Shown here one piece after another: positions 16,347-26,338 of a stretch of DNA of 64,000 bases (position 1 is its first letter; every line of letters begins with the position of its first letter). The DNA comes from Anaerotruncus sp. G3(2012) (lineage in GTDB: Bacteria; Bacillota; Clostridia; Oscillospirales; Ruminococcaceae). The position numbers and the translations under genes are program-made. The stretch spans positions 97,230-161,229 of the forward strand of contig NZ_KE159677.1 of the NCBI RefSeq assembly GCF_000403395.2, in the 5' to 3' direction. The notes below the pieces were generated by a model. That model saw only the letters and a program-made list of their open reading frames with translations. It was not told the DNA's origin and did not search any database.

Positions 16347-17659
16347 CGGTTGACTGGAAGAAAAAGCTGTTCCCCAACCTCCCGTATCTTCTGTTTGTCT
16401 ATCTCTTTGATAAGCTCTGCCAGGCGGTGCGCCTTGCGCCCGGCCTTGACGCCTCTGAAAAGTTCCTGCATCTGAGCCAGGGCTTTACGGAGGCGTTTTC
16501 TTATGCGGCACCAAGCCTGCATCCGTTGGACCTGCTGGTGGGTATCGCCGGGGCGGTCATCGTCCGGCTGGCGGTGTACGCCAAGAGCAAGAATACAAAG
16601 AAATATCGCAAGGGCGTTGAGTACGGCAGCGCACGATGGGGCACGGCGGCCGATATTGCCCCCTATGTCGATCCGGTCCCCGACTGGAACATCCCTCTGA
16701 CCCAGACGGAAAAGCTCACCATGTCCAGCCGCCCCAAAAATCCCAAGTACGCCCGGAACAAAAACATCCTGGTCATCGGCGGCAGCGGCAGCGGCAAGAC
16801 CCGTTTCTTCGTCAAACCCTCCCTCATGCAGATGCACAGTTCCTATGTGGTCACCGATCCCAAAGGACAGCTTTTGTCCGAGGTGGGGACCATGCTGCGC
16901 CGGGGTGCCCCCAAGCTAGACGAGAACGGAAAGCCCATGCGGGATGCCCGCGGGAAGGTCATCTATGAGCCGTACCGCATTAAAGTCCTCAACACCATCA
17001 ACTTCAAAAAGAGCATGAAATACAACCCCTTCGCCTACATCCGGTCAGAGAAAGACATCCTCAAATTGGTCAATGTCATCATCGCCAACACCAAAGGTGA
17101 CGGAGAGAAATCCTCGGAGGATTTTTGGGTCAAGGCCGAGCGCCTTTTGTACTGCGCCCTGATCGGGTACATCTGGTACGAAGCGGAGCCGGAGGCGCGA
17201 AACTTCCTCACGCTGCTGGAGCTTATCAACGCATCCGAGGCCAGAGAGGACGACGAGGAATTTCAAAGCCCCGTTGATCTGCTGTTTGCCAAGCTGGAAA
17301 AGGAGCACCCGGATCACTTCGCCGTGAAGCAGTACCGGAAATTCAAGTTGGCTGCCGGCAAGACCCTGAAATCAATTCTGATTAGCTGCGGCGCCCGCCT
17401 TGCCCCCTTCGATATAGCGGAGCTGCGGGAGATCATGTCGGACGATGAACTGGAACTGGATACCCTGGGCGACCGGAAAACAGCGCTGTTCCTCATTATG
17501 AGCGACACGGACACCACCTTCAACTTCGTCATCGCCATGCTGCAAAGCCAGCTTTTCAACCTTCTTTGCGATAAGGCGGACGACGTGTACGGCGGCAGGC
17601 TGCCGGTCCATGTGCGGTGCCTCCTTGACGAGTTCGCCAACAGTGCGACACGTTCCTAA
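16343..17659 (+). pseudogene. VirD4/TraG-type coupling protein, interrupted by a group II intron
   Basis: About 433 native residues (16343-17642), then six codons of intron sequence. It has two N-terminal membrane segments, Walker A as VIGGSGSGKTRFFVKPS and Walker B as CLLDEFAN at the very end. Family members have 550-600 residues, so the last 150 are missing. The intron begins at GTGCGAC right after the Walker B codons, a conserved site and a favoured kind of intron target. Splicing would normally repair this, but the 3' part of the intron and the 3' exon are absent from the window, so the gene is dead here. Confidence 0.85.
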
Positions 17660-19082
17660 CTGAAAAGGTTAGGCGTGAAGCTGAGAAAAATATATGAAAA
17701 TTGAAAGGAGTTTCGAGAACAAATCGGTTTCATAGAACTGATATTCCGACAGGTGGAATGACGGGGTAACGCCCTGAAACGCCTGCCCTAAGACTGCGCC
17801 GGGCATGGTGCAAGCGCAAAGACACACTGTGTCCGAGAGCGCGCAGAAGTCGGCGGAAGTCTGCCCTAACGGGTCAAGCCGAGGAAAGCGTCCCAGCGGT
17901 GGGGTGTGCAGATGATACGCCGGGGGTCTATAAAATGCCTATGGTGAGAATGTGCGGTGAAGCGCACTGACGAAGCCCTGAATGTACGGGTCAAGACGAA
18001 TGAGCCGCAGAAATGCGGTTGCCGCCTATGGCGGTGTGCGTGGGGACGAGTAAGAGTTGTTAGTATGAAACTCCCTGCGGCGTTACAGGCGCCGCCCAAG
18101 CGCACTGGCTTAAAGGGGCCACCTAAAGGTATATGCACAGATAGGAATATTGGAACGTGGAAAGGTTGGAGCATGGAGCGCATTGCGGCGCTGTGAAGTG
18201 CTGGCACGGAAAGCAGACTGTATAACGTGCCTTTATCCAACTGAGAGCGGTGCCACGACCGTTGAAGCTGCTGTAATGGCGGTGGAGGAACAGGCACCAG
18301 TCGGCTTTGAAAGCAAGAATAAAAGAACAGTATTCATAGGTTCGAGTATGACTAAGAAAGGCACACCCCAAAGGAGGTATGCCGACTATGACAGTGAAGA
18401 AATTGCAAAAGAAAGCGAAACTGCGCAACGCTGAATACTTCGGCTTGCAGGAGGTATTGGACAGGCTCTATGCCCAAAGTGCGGAAAACAAACGCTTTAC
18501 CGTGCTGATGGAGTTGGTGGCCGCCGATGAAAATATCTTACTTGCTTACCGAAATATCAGCAAAAACAAGGGCAGCAAAACGGCGGGAACGGACGGAAAA
18601 ACTGTCCGCTACCTGTCAAAGTTCACAAACACAGCACTCATTCACTATATAAAAAGGCGGTTGGAGCAGTACCAGCCCCAGCCGGTGCGCCGGGTGGAAA
18701 TTCCCAAAGGAGACACAGGGAAAACTCGCCCTCTGGGAATCCCTACGATTGCCGACAGGCTGATCCAGCAATGCTTCCTGCAAATTCTGGAACCAATATG
18801 CGAAGCGAAATTCCATGAGCGGAGCAACGGTTTCCGTCCCAACAGGAGCGCAGAACACGCGCTGGCACAGTGCTACGCAATGATACAAAAACGCGGTCTG
18901 CATTATGTGGTTGATATTGATATAAAAGGTTTCTTCGATAATGTCAGCCACGGAAAACTGCTCAAGCAGATGTGGAATATGGGGATACAGGACAAGCGTG
19001 TGCTGAGTATCATATCCGCCATGCTGAAAGCGGAAGTAGCAGGAATCGGTTTTCCGCAAAAGGGGACGCCGCAGGGCGGTAT
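17643..19082 (+). mobile_element. Group II intron, 5' part only
   Basis: Starts with the group II 5' consensus GTGCG, followed by about 740 bases of structured non-coding sequence (domain I-IV region) and the intron-encoded protein. The copy ends abruptly near 19082 in the middle of the reverse transcriptase. Domains V and VI and the 3' splice site are missing. Confidence 0.8.
18388..19082 (+). pseudogene. Group II intron reverse transcriptase/maturase, truncated
   Basis: N-terminal 232 codons of a group II intron RT. Visible are RVEIPKGDTGKTRPLGIPTI, the FHERSNGFRPNRSAEHAL motif, DIDIKGFFDNV (catalytic Asp of motif 3) and GTPQGGI (motif 4). The YADD motif, maturase domain X and endonuclease are lost because the sequence switches to unrelated DNA at about 19082. 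The reading frame runs on to 19269 in foreign sequence. AAAGGAGG lies ten bases before the ATG at 18388. Confidence 0.85.
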
Positions 19083-21587
19083 CACTATACTCAAATTACG
19101 AGTATCTGTTTCTAGCGAAGCTGCATCGGGGAATGAGAAATGGAGTTCCAGCAACCGCCCCCCATTTTGTAGACATTCTTTTGGAATTTTAAATTCCAGC
19201 TTCTTATCCCCCGTATGCAGTTCTCCCGAAAAAAGTGTTTGTTCTGCGGAGGATATTTCTATATACTGACGATCATGCAATATATAGGCAATATCGAAGG
19301 ATGCCAACAAGTCAACCTCTACTGCCTCCGCCAACGGTAATCTCATAGACGCTTCTTTTTCCGCAAACCATGTATGGGTATTCTCATAGCTGCCCAGCCC
19401 CTTTGTAAAGAACTCCGCGCCATTTCCGTTTTCAGCCAAGAAGGAGAGTTCTTCGCCCAATGTATAGAAACTGTCTGTATCACCAAATATTCCTTCCTCC
19501 AAATCGGTTTCTTCGATTTGAATACTGGTCAAAGCCATAGCCAAAACCCTGGAATCCACATCAAAGGCATCCGGCTGTTCAAAGTCGATCCAGACCTGAC
19601 CATCCCGAATATATTCATTTGGAATAACATAGGAAAACTTCTTCGTATTTGGATAAATGGTAAATTCATAAGCATAATCATTTCCGAGTTTTATGCGGAT
19701 ATCCTGTTTATCGCCCGCAATTGTAAGCAGATTAAATGTAATCAGCAAGTTTTGATCCGTCGGCTCTGTCAGGTTTAGGCGAGCCAGAACATGGTGGTCC
19801 ACGGTCCACGTATGGGTCTCTTCATAATAACTCAGACCAAAATCAAAATATTTTTCGCCTGTTCCACTCTGCTTTAAGAAGGAAATCGCATCTCCCAGAT
19901 GGTAGCTGCGATCTATCACCTGCGTTTCCGCGGGTTTATAAATGATATCATCCCGATATTTACTGTTTGGCAGTCGAACATCATCAAAAAATACATAATG
20001 ATAGAGATCTGGAAGATAATTGCCTGGACCGTTGACCCAGTCGTAAGTATAAAAATAGTAATCTCTAATCCGTTGTTCATCCGGAGTATAGTCAAAAATC
20101 CCCTTTTCTGTTGTCTCGCTTCCCAATTCAGATCGTAATGTTGGATGAATATCCGCATAAGAAACAGGGGCTTCTGAAATTTGAAATGCCCCCCGGTCTC
20201 CACTTCTTTTAACCATGAGCAACGGATTTTCATGCAGATTAACTCCCCCATGATCCGCCATAATAAAAATTGTAGTATTGTCATATATATCTGTTTCTTT
20301 TAAATTCTCCAAATAGGCAGACGCAATTTTTAGCGCTCCTTTTGAAGAAGTCAAAACATCTGTATCAGATACTTTTTCCACATTTTCATTGGTTCTATAG
20401 GGAGGATGAGCTCCATATAAATGGATCAATTTAAATGTCTTTTGGGAGCTATTCATAGTAAAAGGTTCATTACACAACTGGTTATAAAATTGTATATCAT
20501 CTTCACTGGACATCGCACGATAAATATTGATACTGGAATCTGCGAGCTGCTTATAATTCTCAAAATCCCCTGAGTAGAACCAGAATGGTTTTTTTAAATA
20601 GTGCGGCATATAACTAAATGCCGTAAACTTATAAAATAAACCACCTAATCCTGACAAAGAGCTTACTTTTGCTTTTTGATGTGTAAAATTCACTACATTT
20701 TCCCCAAATTCAGGGGGAATAAAAATACTATTTGTGTATAAGCCCACGCTATAATCCTGTTTTTCCAGTTCCTCGAAGAGAGGAACTGAATCGTAAGCAT
20801 TAGATAGATATTTTTTATATGGTACACTATTATCGTATGCACGCCCAGTTAATATATATGGTATCGACGGTATGGTATTGGTAAACATTCCAACTGTGTC
20901 GGGAAAATAGGTAAATCCGTCAAATGCCTCTGTCACTGTAGGGTCTTGAGATAAAATATCATTGAAATAAGCAGCATCAAATCTGTCAAGTATCAATAAA
21001 ACAATATTTTTTTCCGTAGACATATCAAAGAGATGATCCGTCGTTAGAATCTGATCTTCTTTCCTGAGATCAGTGGTAAAGAGTAAAGTTGCAAGCGTAA
21101 TCAATTGAACACATACAATGCAGATCGAAATCAGCTTTGCCGCCGTCAAAAACAGTTCCCTTTTCCATCGAAGCAGCCCTAATGGAATTATAAAACACAG
21201 AACCCATGCAAGCGTATCTACAATCCCATAGAGGGTATATTCTTCCCATGCAATCGTTGTTCCGTCCAGAACACCATAACGGATTGCCAGAAAATTCCCC
21301 TGAATATATAACGCAATCCCGAGACCAAAAACAAGCGCACATAGGATACTATGAAACTTCTCATTTACAACAGATAAAACCCCAATAAGGCATAAAAAGA
21401 CAATTGTGAAAGATAGTAAAAGCATCGGCAGAATGTCTGTAATGGTAAACCAAAGATCAGAGATATTGGTCAGATACAGCTGTAATGGCCCAAACAGCAA
21501 AAATGTAAAACAAACCAGCAATGAAACACTGGCATTCAGCGCCCATCTTCTAGACCATCGTTTGGTCCAAGATGTTTTTTCTTCCAA
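18903..21587 (-). CDS. Membrane sulfatase-fold enzyme with two C-terminal beta-sandwich domains (3' end altered)
   Basis: About 835 native residues, then about 60 codons read from antisense intron sequence. Five N-terminal membrane helices (about 15-185) precede an alkaline-phosphatase/sulfatase superfamily domain (about 190-520). Candidate metal ligands are in LLILDRFD and MADHGG, and the likely nucleophile Thr is in the TNTIPSIP loop. Relatives transfer phosphoglycerol or phosphoethanolamine to glycans outside the membrane. Two similar domains follow (about 575-690 and 715-835), each with ETHTW or NTHTW. TTG start at 21587 with GGAGGGG upstream. The breakpoint at 19082 removes only the last few native residues. 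Last gene of the glycan operon. Confidence 0.8.
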   Translation of the reverse strand: MEEKTSWTKRWSRRWALNASVSLLVCFTFLLFGPLQLYLTNISDLWFTITDILPMLLLSFTIVFLCLIGVLSVVNEKFHSILCALVFGLGIALYIQGNFLAIRYGVLDGTTIAWEEYTLYGIVDTLAWVLCFIIPLGLLRWKRELFLTAAKLISICIVCVQLITLATLLFTTDLRKEDQILTTDHLFDMSTEKNIVLLILDRFDAAYFNDILSQDPTVTEAFDGFTYFPDTVGMFTNTIPSIPYILTGRAYDNSVPYKKYLSNAYDSVPLFEELEKQDYSVGLYTNSIFIPPEFGENVVNFTHQKAKVSSLSGLGGLFYKFTAFSYMPHYLKKPFWFYSGDFENYKQLADSSINIYRAMSSEDDIQFYNQLCNEPFTMNSSQKTFKLIHLYGAHPPYRTNENVEKVSDTDVLTSSKGALKIASAYLENLKETDIYDNTTIFIMADHGGVNLHENPLLMVKRSGDRGAFQISEAPVSYADIHPTLRSELGSETTEKGIFDYTPDEQRIRDYYFYTYDWVNGPGNYLPDLYHYVFFDDVRLPNSKYRDDIIYKPAETQVIDRSYHLGDAISFLKQSGTGEKYFDFGLSYYEETHTWTVDHHVLARLNLTEPTDQNLLITFNLLTIAGDKQDIRIKLGNDYAYEFTIYPNTKKFSYVIPNEYIRDGQVWIDFEQPDAFDVDSRVLAMALTSIQIEETDLEEGIFGDTDSFYTLGEELSFLAENGNGAEFFTKGLGSYENTHTWFAEKEASMRLPLAEAVEVDLLASFDIAYILHDRQYIEISSAEQTLFSGELHTGDKKLEFKIPKECLQNGGRLLELHFSFPDAASLETDTRNLSIVIPPCGVPFCGKPIPATSAFSMADMILSTRLSCIPIFHICLSSFPWLTLSKKPFISISTT

Positions 21588-21617
21588 ATTTTACCCCTCC
21601 AATTTTAAATGTCTGCT

Positions 21618-22991
21618 TTAACAAACGAAGATGTCTGCGACAGCGATTCCCAAAGTCCTGTTATCCGGAGTTTGGGATAGATCGCATGGCCTCCATGTAC
21701 GATCCACTTCAAAATCAATTTCGATAATCATCCCATTTTTATAATGTTTCTCCAGATAAAACTCCAGTGTGTCCGTCTGCTCTAAAATATAGCGTTCCAT
21801 GACAGGCATACCGTCTACCTGCAAAGAAAGCGCTAACCCATCCAGATTATTGATATAAGTAATCGACAATTTTTGAGGGTTATCCACTGTGACTGTGTAA
21901 AAGAGCACAGCCCGCTTGGCTGACATCCATCTCAGGGAACCCCATTCATAGTTTTCGGTCTCATGCCAGTTCTCAACAAAATAAGTGGACGGATATTGTG
22001 CGCTGGAAACCTCCATCAACTGTTTGAGGCGGTCCAATTCTTTTCTGGTAAACTGAATATCCAGATGATACATTCTGAATTCTCGATCAAGTTCACAGGC
22101 TCCATAACATCCTCCTGTGTTCCTGCCACAAGTTTGTATGCTTCTTTGAAAGGTTTCCTGTCTTTTACCACTGCAAAAAATAGCATCCAAGTTTTGTTCT
22201 CCCAAATTTCCGATGATAACAGATGCTCTTTTATGCCGGGGATTTTGATATTTTACAACGCATAGCGCAATATCCCCGTTCGGTCCGATCGTCACATTTT
22301 GTATGCCGCTATGACAGTCTGTTAAGGCAAATTCCGCCTGGGAAAGTACATACTTCTGATCCATTTTTGTATGAAGATAAGGATATATCTTAGAAGAATA
22401 AACAATATCTGTATAATGGTTTTTCCCATGGTAGTTCACTTCCGGAATGATTGTCTGCTGAACCTCCAGACGCCGTAATTCTTCCTGTATATCCTCAATC
22501 TGGTCAATATTGTCCTCCTGAATTACAGTATTTATTACAAATGGGATATCGTATTTCTTTAGCAGCTCAACCGTTTTCAGTGCCCTCTGATAAGCCTGCT
22601 GATTCCCTCGAATCTTATTGTGGGTCTCTCCGATTCCATCAATAGAAACTGCAAAATAAACGAGCTCTTTATTGGGAATCATCTGGCAGATTTCTTCTAT
22701 GCTCTGAATATAATATCCATTGGTAGTAATCGACTGAAAAACTCCGGCTTGGTTCATCAATCGGACAAACTCTTTCAAATCCTTTTTTAAAAATGGCTCC
22801 CCACCACTGATATTTACCCTCTGTAGGCTTTGTGCACATTTGGAAGACAAAAGCGACTGTGCTATATCCGCACAATTCACCTCCTCTTCCTCTCTAAAAT
22901 GTTCAAATGTATAACAGCTTTTACACTTATAATTGCATCTCAATGTTGGAAGATATGTAACCTCTTTCAGCTCATCTGAAAAATCAAACAT
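21618..22991 (-). CDS. Radical SAM protein with SPASM-like cysteines and C-terminal beta-sandwich
   Basis: 457 residues. The [4Fe-4S] site is CNYKCKSC (Cys19, 23, 26) followed by the GGEP motif (NISGGEPFLKKD). Extra cysteines at about 225-305 (TDCHSG, ALCVV, CGRNTGGCYGAC) fit a SPASM/twitch-type auxiliary cluster. The last 125 residues form a domain with RWMSAKRAV and RPCDLSQTPDNRTLGIAV, resembling the domains of the neighbouring sulfatase-fold protein. AGGAGG lies before the ATG. Radical SAM-SPASM enzymes mostly modify peptides; being inside a glycan operon and having a glycan-type domain suggests modification of a sugar polymer or its carrier. The reaction is unknown. Confidence 0.8.
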   Translation of the reverse strand: MFDFSDELKEVTYLPTLRCNYKCKSCYTFEHFREEEEVNCADIAQSLLSSKCAQSLQRVNISGGEPFLKKDLKEFVRLMNQAGVFQSITTNGYYIQSIEEICQMIPNKELVYFAVSIDGIGETHNKIRGNQQAYQRALKTVELLKKYDIPFVINTVIQEDNIDQIEDIQEELRRLEVQQTIIPEVNYHGKNHYTDIVYSSKIYPYLHTKMDQKYVLSQAEFALTDCHSGIQNVTIGPNGDIALCVVKYQNPRHKRASVIIGNLGEQNLDAIFCSGKRQETFQRSIQTCGRNTGGCYGACELDREFRMYHLDIQFTRKELDRLKQLMEVSSAQYPSTYFVENWHETENYEWGSLRWMSAKRAVLFYTVTVDNPQKLSITYINNLDGLALSLQVDGMPVMERYILEQTDTLEFYLEKHYKNGMIIEIDFEVDRTWRPCDLSQTPDNRTLGIAVADIFVC

Positions 22992-23027
22992 GATTCACTT
23001 CCTCCTATTCAGAAATTGTATTTCGAT

Positions 23028-25283
23028 TTATAAATCTTTTAACAGACGGGGAAGCTCTCCATAGTCTTCAAACATCAAATCTCCATCTTCCAGCTGCTCT
23101 TTTAATCCTCCTACATTCCTTGCAATGCACTTTTTTTCAAATAATTTGGCTCGTCCCAACACAGCAGAAGTCCATATTTCACGATAAGGGATTACAACAT
23201 AATCACATGCGATCAGCCATGTATCAAAAAGCTCATCAGATACAAATTCGCTTTTTAAAAAGATGTTGGGATATGTATCAGCATACCTTTGAAGCAGGTT
23301 CAAATACTGGATTGTTTCGTCGTAAACCAAACGCAAAGAGCCGACCATATAAAACTGTTTTTCTTTTTGGTCTTTCATTCTGGTGAATGCCTTAGCTACC
23401 TGATCAAAAGCCTTATGTGGCTGGATAAATCCGATGCACAAAAACACCTTTTTATCCAAAGGGATTCCCAGTTCTGCCCGGGCCTGCCTCTGTGGAATAT
23501 CCCGTGCTTTTACATAATACTGATGTGGGAGAATCACTTTTGTCTGCTCTGGATCACAGGGAATCCCTAGGTGTTCACAAAAAGAGGTCCGCTCTGTTTC
23601 AGTATGAAAAATCGTAAGGGGGACCGCTTTCCACTTTTCACATTTATACCTGTTTTCAACCAAATCCTGCTGGTACTGCTCTCCTGTGCTCCCCCGGTCC
23701 ACTGGAAAAAGTATCTCATGACAAACAACTTCTATATTGGGATTGTCGCGGAACACCTCTGTAAACGCCTGATGAATTTTAATCCGGGTCATGAAATCCT
23801 TACCCTCATAGAAGAAGGACGCATGGTATTGAATGATAATGCGGTCATATTCTGTTTTGAATCGCTTCAAAGCCAGAATTTTTTCAGGTGTATTCAGTTC
23901 CATGTGGTATTTTCCATTTCCCCGAATAGCCAATACATCCACATGTGCTCCATGGCTGCGCAGATACTTTACCTGCTGCTGGGCATAAGCGCCTATCCCG
24001 CACTTCTCTGGCGGATAGGTGGAAATCATTAAAATTTTTTCCGTCACATTCTTCTTTTCATCAAACTTTTGCACAAGGGTTTGCCCCAACCCAAGCGACA
24101 GACGTTCCCAGCTATATCTGCTTTCAGCTTCCAATCTTCCCCACTTACGCAGAGAAAGCATCTGCTCTTGATCTCCCAGCAAGCCCTGAATCTGCTCTGC
24201 CAGGCTGTCGGCCGAGTGATCGCATAGCCGATAAATCCGCCCGTTTGTATTCTCTATTCCTCTTGCACCAATATCTGTCGTAATAATCGGCAGACCAGCA
24301 GCCATAAAATCAAACATTTTGATATTGGTACCTGAGCCCGAAAGCATGGGATTGATTGCAATGTCACAGGCATGGAGATAATCTATCTTTTCATTTTCTT
24401 CCAAAAAACCTGTAACGATAACATTTGGATAGCGTGCAGCGTCGATCTCTCGGAACTGATCGCCCACCCCGCCCAAAAGGATAAACTGATATTGTGGGAG
24501 CATCTCGGCGGCCTGCAAAATTAGCCGGCCCGCTTCCACATTTGGGGCATAGTTGCTGCCAATAAAGCAAGCTGCCGGTTTCGAGATCTTTAGCCTGCGG
24601 CGTAAAGCCTCCTTTTCTGCTGCATCTTCAAGAGGGCCGATTCGGCTTGTAAAAACACCGTTCGGGACAATGATAATCTTGTCTGGCTCCACCCTATAAA
24701 GCGTGATAAAACTTTGTTTGTCCTCCTGTGAGCACGCCAATATCAGATCTGCCGCATGGCAGAGTTCATGTTCACAGCGCACCACGCCGCGGCAGATCTG
24801 ATCCGCTAACGGGGTACCGTCATCCAGCAGGCCCACCCGCAGCAATCCCTCGCAATTGTGAGAGTCATAGACAATAAGCTGTTTTTCCTCATCCAGCACT
24901 GGCGCAACAAACGGAAAAAGCCATTGATGGGAAAAGACAACGACATCCGCCTTTTTTGCTTCCTCGCAGGCGCGGGCGATCAGTTCTTCCGAAAGACGTC
25001 CTTGAAGCGGGAACGCGGAATCAATGCATCCCTTTCCCAGCCGGGCGGAAAGATCATCATGAGCTTTAAAATGCGCTTCGGACAGAGGGACATCAATTTC
25101 GGTCAGATTCTCCGATAGCTTATGCTGTCGGAACTTTGGTCCCCTCCAGTCATACGAGCCTACATAAGTTGCCTCGATATTTCGATCCAATCCGCTGTAT
25201 AACCCCATCAAACGTAAACGACCGCCTCCAACAGGCGGATCTATCGGCTGCATATCCAAGATTGTCACATTCAGCTTTTTCAT
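23028..25283 (-). CDS. Tandem GT4-type glycosyltransferase (two GT-B modules)
   Basis: 751 residues with two GT-B units. Module 1 (about 1-405) has VVGGGRLRLMGLY, FIGSNYAPNVEAG and the sugar-nucleotide loop MLSGSGTNIKMFDFMAAGLPIITT. Module 2 (about 415-750) opens with ILMISTYPPEKCGIGAYAQQ and has LCIGFIQPHKAFD and CDYVVIPYREIWTSAVLGRA. Each module likely adds one sugar from a nucleotide donor on the cytoplasmic face, giving a two-sugar step by one protein. It sits between the radical SAM and another GT4 gene in the same direction. Sugars cannot be predicted. Confidence 0.85.
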   Translation of the reverse strand: MKKLNVTILDMQPIDPPVGGGRLRLMGLYSGLDRNIEATYVGSYDWRGPKFRQHKLSENLTEIDVPLSEAHFKAHDDLSARLGKGCIDSAFPLQGRLSEELIARACEEAKKADVVVFSHQWLFPFVAPVLDEEKQLIVYDSHNCEGLLRVGLLDDGTPLADQICRGVVRCEHELCHAADLILACSQEDKQSFITLYRVEPDKIIIVPNGVFTSRIGPLEDAAEKEALRRRLKISKPAACFIGSNYAPNVEAGRLILQAAEMLPQYQFILLGGVGDQFREIDAARYPNVIVTGFLEENEKIDYLHACDIAINPMLSGSGTNIKMFDFMAAGLPIITTDIGARGIENTNGRIYRLCDHSADSLAEQIQGLLGDQEQMLSLRKWGRLEAESRYSWERLSLGLGQTLVQKFDEKKNVTEKILMISTYPPEKCGIGAYAQQQVKYLRSHGAHVDVLAIRGNGKYHMELNTPEKILALKRFKTEYDRIIIQYHASFFYEGKDFMTRIKIHQAFTEVFRDNPNIEVVCHEILFPVDRGSTGEQYQQDLVENRYKCEKWKAVPLTIFHTETERTSFCEHLGIPCDPEQTKVILPHQYYVKARDIPQRQARAELGIPLDKKVFLCIGFIQPHKAFDQVAKAFTRMKDQKEKQFYMVGSLRLVYDETIQYLNLLQRYADTYPNIFLKSEFVSDELFDTWLIACDYVVIPYREIWTSAVLGRAKLFEKKCIARNVGGLKEQLEDGDLMFEDYGELPRLLKDL

Positions 25284-25314
25284 TGTCCTCTTCCTCTACA
25301 AAAAGCAATTAAAA

Positions 25315-26337
25315 TCAGTCCAAAGCATCCCACAGGGTTTGGACAACATGATCCCAAGTGATATTTTCAATGTCTTGCATTCCATTTTTGCCCATCTGAG
25401 CAGCATCTTCCTTATGCATGTAAAAATAGTCTATCCATTGCGCCAGCTCTTCTGGACGAGGTTCTGCTGCAAATCCATTGATCCCCTGCCTGATGAACCG
25501 GGCAGGTTCCCCTGAATCCACACAAGTCAAAACCGGTTTGCAGCTTTTGAAAGCTTCATGCAAAATATATCCATAATCTTCCCGAACGGGCGTAAACGCG
25601 ACTGCCAACGCATTGGCATAATATTCTCGTATCTGTGCCTCCGAGAGATACCCCAAAAATTCTATTCTCTCGTCCCTACCCGCCATCGCTTTTAATGCCT
25701 CCATTTGATCCCCTTTTCCAGCAATTTTCAGGTGGATAGGCGACTTGACATATTTCATAGCCTGTATCATCAGGTCAACCCGTTTCCATTTATGCAACCG
25801 CCCAGGCATAAAAATATAATCCTGGGCCTCCCCACAATAAAATCCTGAAGCTGTAATTCCAGGATGAAGCGGAATGCTACCCACACCAATAAACTCCAAG
25901 AGTCGATCGGTCACCTCATGCCCGATCGAGAACAGTTTTCTGGTTCTTGGAGGAGAAAGGAGTTCCCGGTCCATCCGGAAAAGCAGTTTCTGACGCTCGA
26001 CATTTTGCGGATCACCACTGATTTCATTGAACATATCATAGAATACCCGCACCGTATGCATCAGATAACACACATGATTGGGATGCTGTACTGCGAAAGT
26101 TGGGGCTTTAGAGGAAATGACCGCGTCGTACTGGCTCAGATCCAGATCATAGCAAACCTGATAGCCTCTTAAAATATCCTCGTATGTATTTTCGCAGCAG
26201 GGAACTTCCAAAAGTGTGACATGTGGGACATATCGGCAGAAATTCTCATATAGTTTTTGATGAAAAATTTCCGCCCCGCCTTGTGCCCCAGAGAGCTGTA
26301 CGTTCGCAATGATCGCAAGGCTATTACATTTCCCCAT
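25315..26337 (-). CDS. GT4-type glycosyltransferase
   Basis: 340 residues of GT-B fold. The N-terminal motif LSGAQGGAEIFHQKLY, a central FMPGRLHKWKRVDLMIQAM and the C-terminal FTPVREDYGYILHEAFKSCKPVLTC with the E-x7-E-like pattern place it in family GT4. It starts one base after the stop of the methyltransferase gene, so the genes are co-translated. It should extend the surface glycan in the cytoplasm. Confidence 0.9.
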   Translation of the reverse strand: MGKCNSLAIIANVQLSGAQGGAEIFHQKLYENFCRYVPHVTLLEVPCCENTYEDILRGYQVCYDLDLSQYDAVISSKAPTFAVQHPNHVCYLMHTVRVFYDMFNEISGDPQNVERQKLLFRMDRELLSPPRTRKLFSIGHEVTDRLLEFIGVGSIPLHPGITASGFYCGEAQDYIFMPGRLHKWKRVDLMIQAMKYVKSPIHLKIAGKGDQMEALKAMAGRDERIEFLGYLSEAQIREYYANALAVAFTPVREDYGYILHEAFKSCKPVLTCVDSGEPARFIRQGINGFAAEPRPEELAQWIDYFYMHKEDAAQMGKNGMQDIENITWDHVVQTLWDALD

Positions 26338-26338
26338 C

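Larger units (their letters stand above)
12713..19082. mobile_element. Truncated Tn1549-like integrative conjugative element
   Basis: Bounded on the left by a tRNA-Arg 3' fragment and on the right by an abrupt junction inside a group II intron. It holds excisionase-like, RepA-like, PcfB and coupling-protein genes in the usual order for Tn1549-type elements. No integrase, relaxase or mating-pore genes are present, so it cannot transfer by itself. Confidence 0.7.

Noticed and set aside
19083..19269. Continuation of the intron reverse transcriptase
   Set aside because: Translation after GTPQGGI loses all RT similarity and the DNA is the antisense of the sulfatase-fold gene.
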